A stretch of DNA of 6,448 bases from Microcaldota archaeon (GTDB lineage: Archaea > Micrarchaeota > Micrarchaeia > Anstonellales > Anstonellaceae), in assembly GCA_023248455.1 (NCBI GenBank), contig JAHFEN010000043.1, positions 1-6,448 on the forward strand, in the 5' to 3' direction. A model generated the notes under the pieces. That model saw only the letters and a program-made list of their open reading frames with translations, did not search any database and was not told where the DNA came from. Below, piece by piece: positions 1-5,381 of the stretch (positions within the stretch are counted from its first letter, which is position 1; each line of letters begins with the position of its first letter). The translations under genes were made by a program, and so were the position numbers.

Positions 1-105
1 CGGGCATTCGCTGAGATGGACGAGCGTGCCCGCGAAATCGACTCGGAATTCGAGCAGATGGAGAAACAGATGCTTGAGCAGCAAAAAAGGCGCAGATTGC
101 CTTAG
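1..105 (+). CDS. C-terminal end of an unidentified charged protein (5' truncated by window)
   Basis: Frame 1 is open from the window edge to a TAG at 103-105 and gives 34 residues ending in QQKRRRLP. The segment is rich in Glu, Lys, Arg and Met/Gln (for example DERAREIDSEFEQMEKQM). That composition suggests a charged amphipathic helix or coiled-coil tail. The stop lies 14 bases before the grpE ATG, so the gene is probably co-transcribed with the chaperone genes and may be the first gene of the operon. Nothing in the tail identifies a family. The codon use and reading direction fit the downstream genes, so I take it as the end of a real gene, but its function cannot be stated. Confidence 0.55.
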   Translation, partial: RAFAEMDERAREIDSEFEQMEKQMLEQQKRRRLP

Positions 106-119
106 GAAATGTGTTTCCA

Positions 120-689
120 ATGGATGAAGATAAAGCCGCCAAAGAAGGAGCTGCAGAAAAGCCAGTGGAAAATGCCGGGCAGCCAGAAGCTGGGGACTCC
201 CAAGAGGCGCACTCAAGCAAACTGTCAGCGGTTTCAGACCAGATGCTCAGGCTGCAGGCTGAGTTTGACAATTTCAAGAAAAGGACCGCAAAGGAGAAGG
301 AGGCGCTTTCGCATTCCGCTGAGGCGAAATTCATGCTCCGCATGCTACCTGTATATGAGGAGATTTCACTTGCGGAAAAGGAGGCTGGCAGGCTGCCTGA
401 AGGCGAGGTGAAAAAAGGCATCATGCTGGTGCTTGGGAAGTTCCGCGAGTCATTTCAAAAGGAGGGGTTGCAGGAAATGAGGCTTGTTGGCGAAAAGTTC
501 GACCCTTTCCGCCATGAAACAGCCATGCGCGAAGAGTCGGACAAGCCCGAGGGCACCATTGTCCGCGTCATACAGAAGGGGTATGTTTTCCGCGGCTCGG
601 TGCTGCGGCACGCCATGGTCTCGGTATCATCAGGGAAAAAGCAGCAGGAAGCGCAAAAGCCAGAAGCAAAGCCAGAAACCGGCGAATGA
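120..689 (+). CDS. grpE: GrpE, nucleotide exchange factor of DnaK
   Basis: GrpE is a cytosolic dimer that opens the DnaK nucleotide-binding domain to release ADP and so resets the Hsp70 cycle. The 189-residue product has a disordered, acidic, Ala/Glu-rich N-terminus (1-35). The long dimer helix carries LQAEFDNFKKRT at 45-56. The C-terminal beta-wing domain has GEKFDPFRHETA (124-135), a SDKPEGTI segment (140-147) and QKGYVFRGSVLRHAMVSV (152-169); these are classic GrpE signatures. The tail after 172 is Lys/Gln/Glu/Pro-rich and probably flexible. Length is normal for the family. I chose the ATG at 120; an in-frame GTG at 111 would add MFP. The stretch before the ATG (GTGTTTCCAATG) resembles the leader of the next gene (GTGTTTTCCATG), which favours 120, although the Shine-Dalgarno match is weak. 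The stop overlaps the ribosome binding site of the next gene, so the two are probably translationally linked. Family identity is firm. Confidence 0.95.
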   Translation: MDEDKAAKEGAAEKPVENAGQPEAGDSQEAHSSKLSAVSDQMLRLQAEFDNFKKRTAKEKEALSHSAEAKFMLRMLPVYEEISLAEKEAGRLPEGEVKKGIMLVLGKFRESFQKEGLQEMRLVGEKFDPFRHETAMREESDKPEGTIVRVIQKGYVFRGSVLRHAMVSVSSGKKQQEAQKPEAKPETGE

Positions 690-693
690 GGTG
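688..693 (+). promoter_or_regulatory. Ribosome binding site of the grpE-dnaK intervening gene
   Basis: GAGGTG lies 6 bases before the ATG at 700 and overlaps the grpE TGA (687-689). It fixes the start of the small gene at 700, although the frame stays open further upstream inside grpE. It also suggests that ribosomes finishing grpE could reinitiate here. Confidence 0.75.
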
Positions 694-699
694 TTTTCC

Positions 700-1032
700 A
701 TGAACAGTTACGCTATAATAAAATTGGAGGCGGACTCGCTTGCGGTGAAAGAAGACATTCTCCAGCAGTTCAACACATACATGCAGCAAACCGCGCGCGT
801 GCCATCGTTCGTGCATGATAAGGAGGGCTACTTCCGGCTTTCTTACAGCGATGAACTCGGCTTATCGTCCGCAGGCATACTTGAGCTTGGCAGATTCCTG
901 TCGTCATCCGGCTATAAGGTGGCCGGCATCCAGAGTGCCGTTTCATCAGAGGGGGAGGATTCCACCGAGATAAGATTCGCAAAAGGTGAGCAGCAGGGAA
1001 GCGTGGTGCTTTCCACGCTGCGCATTTACTGA
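700..1032 (+). CDS. Small protein of unknown function between grpE and dnaK (110 residues)
   Basis: I do not recognise this family. The product begins MNSYAIIKLEADSL and ends STLRIY. It has no signal peptide, membrane segment, cysteines or obvious catalytic motif, so a small soluble cytosolic protein is the simplest reading. The order of hydrophobic segments (YAIIKLEA; an amphipathic helix around KEDILQQFNTYMQQTA; YFRLSYS; AGILELGRFLSSSGYKVAGI; TEIRFA; GSVVLSTLRIY) suggests a compact alpha/beta fold with alternating strands and helices. The ATG at 700 has GAGGTG six bases upstream, while the frame upstream of it is grpE read out of frame. The stop is 43 bases before the dnaK ATG. Its place inside the grpE-dnaK operon suggests a role linked to Hsp70 function or its regulation, but that is inference from position only. 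The good ribosome binding site and fitting codon use make it a real gene in my view. Confidence 0.8.
   Translation: MNSYAIIKLEADSLAVKEDILQQFNTYMQQTARVPSFVHDKEGYFRLSYSDELGLSSAGILELGRFLSSSGYKVAGIQSAVSSEGEDSTEIRFAKGEQQGSVVLSTLRIY
1000..1019 (+). other. Perfect 7-bp inverted repeat (hairpin) at the end of the small gene
   Basis: AGCGTGG (1000-1006) and CCACGCT (1013-1019) are exact reverse complements separated by TGCTTT. They lie inside the last codons of the 110-residue gene, about 57 bases before the dnaK start. The GC-rich stem could affect mRNA processing or read-through into dnaK. No T-tract follows, so it is not a normal intrinsic terminator. Chance occurrence in coding sequence is quite possible. 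Confidence 0.35.
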
Positions 1033-1063
1033 TGAATACTGATGGATTTATTATGTTAATTAA

Positions 1064-1070
1064 GAGGTGG
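1064..1070 (+). promoter_or_regulatory. Ribosome binding site of dnaK
   Basis: GAGGTGG lies five bases before the ATG at 1076. It selects that ATG over the in-frame GTG at 1067, which is part of the Shine-Dalgarno sequence itself and has no suitable site upstream. Confidence 0.8.
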
Positions 1071-1075
1071 GAAAT

Positions 1076-2950
1076 ATGGGAAAAATAATCGGAATCGACC
1101 TGGGAACATCGAATTCGGCGGCAGCAGTGCTTGAAGGCGGCAGGCCCTCAATACTGCCTTCCGCAGAGGGCGCCTCGCAATACGGCAAGGCGTTCCCCTC
1201 GTATGTGGCTTTCACGAAAGAGGGAACGCGCCTCGTTGGCGAGCCGGCAAGAAGGCAGGCTGTGGCAAATCCAGAAGCCACATTCACGGCCTTCAAGCGC
1301 AAGATGGGCACTGATTTCAAGTACCAGGCGCAGGGAAAGGAATACCGGCCCCAGGAGCTTTCAGCATTCCTGCTCCAAAAAATCAAGCAGGACGCGGAGA
1401 TGTTCCTTGGCGACAAGGTGGAAAAGGCGGTTATAACCGTCCCAGCATATTTCGACGACAACCAGCGCCAGGCTACCAAGGATGCCGGTTCGATTGCAGG
1501 CCTGGAAGTGGTTCGGATAATCAACGAGCCCACAGCTGCAGCGCTTGCTTATGGATTGGACAAGGCTGGCAAGGAACAGAAAATACTGGTTTTCGACTTT
1601 GGGGGCGGAACGCTGGACGTCACCATAATGGATTTCGGAAAGGGCGTTTTCGAGGTTAAATCCACCTCAGGGGACACGCAGCTTGGCGGAACCGACATGG
1701 ACAATGCCATAGTGGACCATCTTGTGGGCATTTTCCTGCATGACACAGGCATAAACGTGCAGTCTGACAAGCAGGCGATGCAGCGCCTCCGTGAGGCTGG
1801 CGAAAAGGCAAAGATAGAGCTTTCCACGGTTCTCGAAAGCGACATCAACCTGCCTTTCCTTTCTGCGGACAAGGCCGGGCCCAAGCACTTTGTGTATAAA
1901 TTCACGCGCGCCAAGCTCGAGGAAATAGTCGAGCCCATTGTGAGCAGATGCAGGAAGCCCGTGCAGCAGGCGCTCTCAGACTCCAAGCTCCAGCCAATTA
2001 ACATTGACAGGATAATAATGGTGGGCGGCCCCACTCGCATGCCCATAGTGCAGAGGTTCGTGGAAAGCATATTCGGGAAAAAAGTTGAGCGCGGAGTGGA
2101 CCCCATGGAATGCGTGGCAATGGGAGCGGCAATACAGGCAGGCGTCATTTCAGGGGACGTCAAGGACATATTGCTCCTGGACGTGACTCCTCTCTCGCTC
2201 GGCATTGAAACCTACGGCGGAGTGTTCACCAAGCTGATTGAGCGGAACACCACCATCCCGACCAAAAAATCGCAAAGCTTTTCAACAGCAGCCGACTTCC
2301 AGACCTCTGTGGAGGTGCACGTGCTGCAGGGCGAGCGCGCCATGGCCCGCGACAACGTGGAGCTCGGCAAATTCGCCCTGATAGGGATTCCGCCAGCCCC
2401 GCGCGGTGTCCCGCAAATAGAAGTGACATTCGACATTGATGCGAACGGCATAATACACGTCGGGGCAAAGGACCTCGGCACCAACAAGGAGCAGAAGATG
2501 CAGATAATCTCGCCCCACAAGATGGACAAGTCAGAAATAGAAAAGAAGATGCGCGAGGCAGAGGAATTCTCTGAAACTGACAAAAGGCTTCGCGAGGAGG
2601 CAGAACTCAAGAACGAGGCTGAAACGCTGGTTTACACGGCTGAAAAGACGCTTGCAGAGTACGGAGGCAAGATTCCCGCGGATCTCAAGGAAAAAGTTCA
2701 GTCAGCCTCCAAGGAAGTGAAGGAAGCGCTTCCCAAGGGCGACATGACGGCAATAAAGGCGGCATCAGACAAGCTCAGGAAAGCCCTTCAGGAAGCTGGC
2801 GGCTCCATCTACAAAGGCGGCCAGCAAGGGAGCGGCCCTGGAGGAAGCGGGCCTGGAGCCGGCCCTGACTTTGGCGCAGGAGGCAATTCAGGCGGAGCGG
2901 GCGGCCCAGGCGGAGAAAACGTGTACGACGCGGATTACAAAAAGGTCTAG
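1076..2950 (+). CDS. dnaK: DnaK, Hsp70 chaperone ATPase
   Basis: Hsp70 binds exposed hydrophobic peptides in the cytosol and cycles between open (ATP) and closed (ADP) states with DnaJ and GrpE. The 624-residue protein is full length. The nucleotide-binding domain shows phosphate 1 GIDLGTSNS (6-14), NEPTAAALAYG (150-160), phosphate 2 VFDFGGGTLDVT (172-183), the GGT of DTQLGGTDMDN (200-210) and adenosine motif IIMVGGPTRMP (313-323). The interdomain linker region is DILLLDVTPLSLGIETYGG (364-382). The substrate-binding beta domain follows, then a helical lid to about 575, a Gly/Pro/Ser-rich spacer (581-613) and the tail ENVYDADYKKV. Between KRKMGTDFKY (74-83) and LSAFLLQKIK (95-104) the roughly 24-residue insertion of proteobacterial DnaK is absent, as in Gram-positive and archaeal Hsp70s. 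The start at 1076 is set by GAGGTGG five bases upstream; a GTG at 1067 would add three residues. The gene closes the grpE operon. Confidence 0.98.
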   Translation: MGKIIGIDLGTSNSAAAVLEGGRPSILPSAEGASQYGKAFPSYVAFTKEGTRLVGEPARRQAVANPEATFTAFKRKMGTDFKYQAQGKEYRPQELSAFLLQKIKQDAEMFLGDKVEKAVITVPAYFDDNQRQATKDAGSIAGLEVVRIINEPTAAALAYGLDKAGKEQKILVFDFGGGTLDVTIMDFGKGVFEVKSTSGDTQLGGTDMDNAIVDHLVGIFLHDTGINVQSDKQAMQRLREAGEKAKIELSTVLESDINLPFLSADKAGPKHFVYKFTRAKLEEIVEPIVSRCRKPVQQALSDSKLQPINIDRIIMVGGPTRMPIVQRFVESIFGKKVERGVDPMECVAMGAAIQAGVISGDVKDILLLDVTPLSLGIETYGGVFTKLIERNTTIPTKKSQSFSTAADFQTSVEVHVLQGERAMARDNVELGKFALIGIPPAPRGVPQIEVTFDIDANGIIHVGAKDLGTNKEQKMQIISPHKMDKSEIEKKMREAEEFSETDKRLREEAELKNEAETLVYTAEKTLAEYGGKIPADLKEKVQSASKEVKEALPKGDMTAIKAASDKLRKALQEAGGSIYKGGQQGSGPGGSGPGAGPDFGAGGNSGGAGGPGGENVYDADYKKV

Positions 2951-3007
2951 CTCAGGACAACCAGGTTCACAATTTCCACTCTCTTTCTTTTCACAAAGCC
3001 GTTATGA
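2951..3007. other. Convergent spacer between dnaK and the minus-strand gene
   Basis: This 57-base spacer separates two converging genes. On the plus strand it has a pyrimidine run, CTCTTTCTTTT (2981-2991), of the kind that could end archaeal transcription of dnaK. The match is only fair, and I see no gene here. Confidence 0.3.
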
Positions 3008-4147
3008 CTAGGCTTTATCTGACATAAAGCCGCCAGGTTCCACTTTTCGAAGGTCTTTGGACTTGTTCGGAGAGGCCATCCCAAATCCTTTTGGAAGCCC
3101 CTCCTCAAATGGCGTTGTTTTGAATTCTTTTTTCATTTCTTCAATCAACGCATTGATATGTTCATCATCGCTCTTTTTTCCCATTTTTATAAGAGTTTTA
3201 TAAACTCCAGCCATCCTGTTGAAAACCTCTTCTATTCTACCTATTGTACCATGGTCGTGAATTCCCATCTTTTTACAGTAGTCAGGTGCGGAAACCTTGC
3301 CATACCAAAATAGGTCAGAAAATACAGAACCAATAGTTGGCTCATCCTGGTGCTCAAGAGAAAAATATCGGAAGATGCCGATATTATCGCCTTTTTTATC
3401 CTTTCTTTTTAGGAAAGCCCCCACTAGAAAACCAAGATACTCATCCCAATAGTATACGCCTCCTTGGGTGGGATCCCTCACGCCCGCCTCATTTTTTACC
3501 CATTCGGAGGGCGTACTTTCATCAAGCTTCAGGGGCAGCCCAAGCGTCGTCTGTGCATAATATGCTGATATTTCATTCAGGGCACCTTTTTTACCCAGAG
3601 AATAGCGCAGGCCATGGGTGCATTCGTGTATCCCGGCGTTGAAAGCCCATACAAACCGGCTACAGTCTGGCAATGATGTTATTGATTCCAGAGCGGTGGT
3701 GCCTACGATTATAATTCTTGAATAATGGTTGAACCCCAGACTGTCGCCACCCGATTCCATGGAAATTGGGACGTGCTTATGCGGAACGTCTTTCAGGAAA
3801 TTTTCTTCGGTGTATCTGGCGCCCAACCAAAGTGCGATCAAGGTACGTGGATCTGCCTTGCCTAATTGATCTGCGCGCAAGGTGCCATTATTCAAATCAG
3901 CGTTAAGTTCTGCTTCAAGGCGATTGTGGTTTTCCTGGAGCCATTTTGTTACCTTAAGGAAGCGCGTGCTCTCTAGTACCGATGTGCCCCCATAATATTT
4001 TTTGAAATCGTAATTTGGAAGCTTGTGCCAAGAAAAATCGTAACCTGACCAGACCCTGGTCAAACTACCAAGAAGATTGTGAAATGCAGAAACCAGTAGC
4101 GCAGTTTGGGGCTTCTCTAATGGTTGAACTGACTGAGCAATTGGCAT
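3008..4147 (-). CDS. Putative zinc metallopeptidase with HECTH motif (379 residues)
   Basis: The family is not one I can name. The clearest feature is HECTH at 174-178, an HExxH zinc-binding and catalytic motif, followed after 13 residues by NEISA (191-195), where Glu192 could be the third zinc ligand as in gluzincin-type peptidases. A hydrophobic strand, RIIIVGTTAL (144-153), and WAFNAGI lie just before the motif, as expected for the edge strand and active-site helix of a zincin. No signal peptide or convincing membrane helix is visible, so it is probably cytosolic. The rest is rich in Trp, Tyr, Lys and Asp (for example GGVYYWDEYLGFLVGAF, 229-245), and the C-terminal third is mainly charged helix (304-345). 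The ATG at 4147 is preceded by a TATA element but no Shine-Dalgarno sequence, which suggests a short-leader or leaderless mRNA. Parts of the gene are visibly more AT-rich than the chaperone genes. It lies opposite to them, next to transposon debris, so horizontal arrival is plausible. Peptidase activity is inferred from the motif alone. Confidence 0.75.
   Translation of the reverse strand: MPIAQSVQPLEKPQTALLVSAFHNLLGSLTRVWSGYDFSWHKLPNYDFKKYYGGTSVLESTRFLKVTKWLQENHNRLEAELNADLNNGTLRADQLGKADPRTLIALWLGARYTEENFLKDVPHKHVPISMESGGDSLGFNHYSRIIIVGTTALESITSLPDCSRFVWAFNAGIHECTHGLRYSLGKKGALNEISAYYAQTTLGLPLKLDESTPSEWVKNEAGVRDPTQGGVYYWDEYLGFLVGAFLKRKDKKGDNIGIFRYFSLEHQDEPTIGSVFSDLFWYGKVSAPDYCKKMGIHDHGTIGRIEEVFNRMAGVYKTLIKMGKKSDDEHINALIEEMKKEFKTTPFEEGLPKGFGMASPNKSKDLRKVEPGGFMSDKA
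3011..3031. repeat. Perfect 8-bp inverted repeat with 5-base loop at the 3' end of the HECTH gene
   Basis: GGCTTTAT (3011-3018) and ATAAAGCC (3024-3031) pair exactly around CTGAC. The repeat lies over the last codons of the minus-strand gene, directly next to its stop (3008-3010). A third copy, AAAGCC (2995-3000), on the dnaK side could pair with the same GGCTTT, giving two mutually exclusive hairpins. This may be a bidirectional end structure for the two converging transcripts. No long T-tract follows it on either strand, so terminator function is uncertain. Confidence 0.5.
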
Positions 4148-4175
4148 AGTATATATAACCGTGTATGGATTTTAA

Positions 4176-4183
4176 TTTTTATA
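4176..4183 (-). promoter_or_regulatory. TATA box of the HECTH gene
   Basis: On the minus strand this reads TATAAAAA, preceded by CCAACCC and centred about 33 bases before the ATG at 4147. Archaeal transcription normally starts about 26 bases after the TATA centre, which would put the mRNA 5' end near 4153 and give a leader of only a few bases. That agrees with the lack of a ribosome binding site. A second AT-rich stretch, TTATATATA, nearer the ATG is too close to serve as the TATA box. Confidence 0.55.
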
Positions 4184-4192
4184 GGGTTGGCA

Positions 4193-4198
4193 GTAAGC
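4193..4198. mobile_element. Probable surviving terminus of the IS66-like element
   Basis: GTAAGC lies 8 bases or fewer beyond the transposase stop and starts with GTAA, the usual tip of IS66-family inverted repeats. I found no matching inverted copy at the other edge (around 4717-4730), and so no target-site duplication can be tested. That is consistent with loss of the other end. The call rests on a six-base match and position. Confidence 0.4.
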
Positions 4199-4717
4199 TC
4201 TCAAATTTTTTCTCTCTCGTGCAAACCCTCTTCTATGTCGTGACGGAGGATTTGGGCGGAATCCTCTCCTCTCAACCTTGATGTCTGGTAGATTGTCTGC
4301 ATTATTGCAAGCCCATCCCTGCCAAAATCACTCTGGCTGTGCTGGCTTACCTTGCGCTGTATGACCATTGGGCGGAGCGCACGCTCCGCCCTGTTGTTTG
4401 TGGTCTCAATGCCCCAGCGTTTCAGGAATGTGAACCAGTCATCATAATACCTGACAATGTAGTTCATCGCCTCTGACAGGTTTTCCTCGTGTTTCCATTG
4501 AGAGCGGAGTATCCTGTCCAGCTTCTTCTCATATTTCCTCTTGAGTGCGTTCCCCCTCTTCTTCTCGTTTTTGGCTTTCTTGTAAAGGCGGAATTGCGCC
4601 TGATGGTGTGTTTGGATTACTGTATTTGCGCAATTCTGCGGACAGTCTTTCAATTATTGCATCCTTCTTCTTCAGCTCTTCCTGAAGTTGGAGGATTGTT
4701 GCTACTGCCTGCTCCAA
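4193..4717 (-). pseudogene. Decayed IS66-like transposase (internal deletion plus frameshift)
   Basis: Two pieces of one DDE transposase lie in different minus-strand frames. The 5' piece (4717 to about 4595) encodes a coiled coil, LQLQEELKKKDAIIERLSAELRK, then NPNTPSGAIPP, matching the N-terminal leucine-zipper and Asn/Pro/Ser linker of IS66-type transposases. The 3' piece (about 4600 to the TGA at 4201-4203) encodes RLYKKAKNEKKRG, WFTFLKRWGIETTNNRAERALRP and a QRKVSQHSQSDFGRDG segment, the C-terminal part of the catalytic domain with the conserved TNNxAERxLRP containing the catalytic Glu. The zinc-finger region and both catalytic Asp regions are missing. About 170 codons remain of the 450-500 usual for the family, so the enzyme must be inactive. 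The only start in the first frame is a TTG at 4717, and its reading frame stays open into the copA fragment, so the original start has probably been lost. GTAAGC at 4193-4198, just beyond the stop, matches the 5'-GTAA ends typical of IS66 elements and may be the surviving terminus. Confidence 0.88.
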
Positions 4718-5277
4718 TGTCTGAATCTGTGAAGGAAACCAGCGTGCAGACGGTTACAGAACTGCGCAAACTCGGCATTGAAACCTATCTTATTACTGGC
4801 GACAACGAGCGCACTGCAAAGGCAATAGCAAAGAAATCAGGCATAAGGAATTATTATGCGCGCGTTATGCCGGAAAAAAAGGAGCAATACGTAAAGCGGC
4901 TCCAGGCGCAAGGGAAAATCGTGGCCATGGTGGGCGACGGAGTGAACGACGCCCCAGCGCTCGCAGCGGCAGACATAGGCATTGCAATGGGCTCTGGAAC
5001 AGATGTTGCAATGGAATCAGGAAGTGTTGTTCTCATGCGCTCAGACCCTATGGACGTGCCGCGTTCCATCCGCCTTGGCAGGGCGACCATGGACAAGATA
5101 AAGCAAAACATGTTCTGGGCGCTCGTCTACAACGTGATAGGCATTCCAATTGCCGCAGGCTTGCTCTACTCATCCACAGGGTGGCTGCTCTCGCCCATCA
5201 TGGCTGGCGGGGCAATGGCCCTATCCAGCGTGTCTGTAGTGACGAACGCTCTCACGCTGAAGTGGATTAAGCTTTAA
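4717..5277 (+). pseudogene. copA: C-terminal fragment of a copper-type P1B ATPase
   Basis: Complete CopA-type ATPases export copper using ATP. Only the last 186 codons are here. From the ATG at 4717 the product shows SVKETSVQTVTELRKLG, TGDNERTAKAIAKKSG (27-42), the hinge motif AMVGDGVNDAPALAAADIGIAMG (70-92) and DVAMESGSVVLM (96-107). It then has the last two membrane helices, with YN (138-139) and MALSSVSVV (167-175), the TM7/TM8 metal-ligand residues of P1B-1 copper ATPases. The heavy-metal-binding domain, TM1-6 with CPC, the TGES actuator loop and DKTGT are absent and not found elsewhere in the window, so it cannot transport. Recognisable ATPase sequence starts at about 4720, exactly where the transposase remnant begins on the other strand. 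The frame is open further upstream to 4489, but that stretch is antisense transposase and not ATPase. The remaining part has no frameshift or stop, so the truncation may be recent. The 3' end (WIKL, TAA at 5275-5277) looks natural. Confidence 0.88.
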
Positions 5278-5307
5278 AGTCCTGATTCCAGCCGATGCCA
5301 CCTACCT

Positions 5308-5324
5308 GTTAATACCATATTAAC
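5308..5324. promoter_or_regulatory. Palindromic candidate operator upstream of dnaJ
   Basis: GTTAAT (5308-5313) and ATTAAC (5319-5324) form a perfect inverted repeat around ACCAT, ending one base before the dnaJ TATA element. The position next to the TFB/TBP site and the half-site spacing of 11 bases, about one helical turn, suit a dimeric repressor or activator. Archaeal heat-shock regulators bind palindromes near TATA boxes; for example, the Archaeoglobus HSR1 site is described as CTAAC-N5-GTTAG, which has the same spacing but different half-sites. Function is inferred. Confidence 0.5.
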
Positions 5325-5325
5325 A

Positions 5326-5335
5326 TTTATAAATA
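5326..5335 (+). promoter_or_regulatory. TATA box of dnaJ
   Basis: TTTATAAATA is the clearest archaeal TATA element in the window. Transcription would be expected near 5355-5358, leaving a leader of about 25 bases that includes the GAGGAG ribosome binding site. This indicates that dnaJ is transcribed on its own rather than only from the dnaK operon. Confidence 0.7.
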
Positions 5336-5370
5336 TAAACAGCGCATAGATAGCACAAGAGCACCAGCCT

Positions 5371-5376
5371 GAGGAG
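5371..5376 (+). promoter_or_regulatory. Ribosome binding site of dnaJ
   Basis: GAGGAG with a five-base gap to the ATG at 5382 fixes the dnaJ start. Confidence 0.8.
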
Positions 5377-5381
5377 CAACC

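Noticed and set aside
1047..1054. TTTATTAT as a TATA box for dnaK
   Set aside because: It would place the transcript start at about the ATG, removing the strong GAGGTGG ribosome binding site from the mRNA, so it is unlikely to be the main promoter.
1000..1064. CIRCE element (HrcA operator) upstream of dnaK
   Set aside because: The TTAGCACTC-N9-GAGTGCTAA pattern is not present here or before dnaJ or grpE.
1060..1533. Long minus-strand open frame of 157 codons opposite the dnaK start
   Set aside because: It lies wholly antisense to the well-conserved DnaK ATPase domain, has no ribosome binding site or recognisable product, and is explained by GC-rich codon bias.
1549..2205. Minus-strand open frame of 218 codons inside dnaK
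   Set aside because: It is a shadow frame opposite conserved Hsp70 motifs. Its translation is Ser/Pro/Arg-rich, low in complexity and has no domain.
4201..4653. A separate 150-residue protein starting MKDCPQNCAN
   Set aside because: The first 20 or so residues are an out-of-frame reading of the transposase N-terminal coding sequence; only the part from about RLYKK onward is real transposase.
5278..5307. Terminator after the copA fragment
   Set aside because: The stretch has no T-tract and no stable inverted repeat before the dnaJ promoter palindrome.
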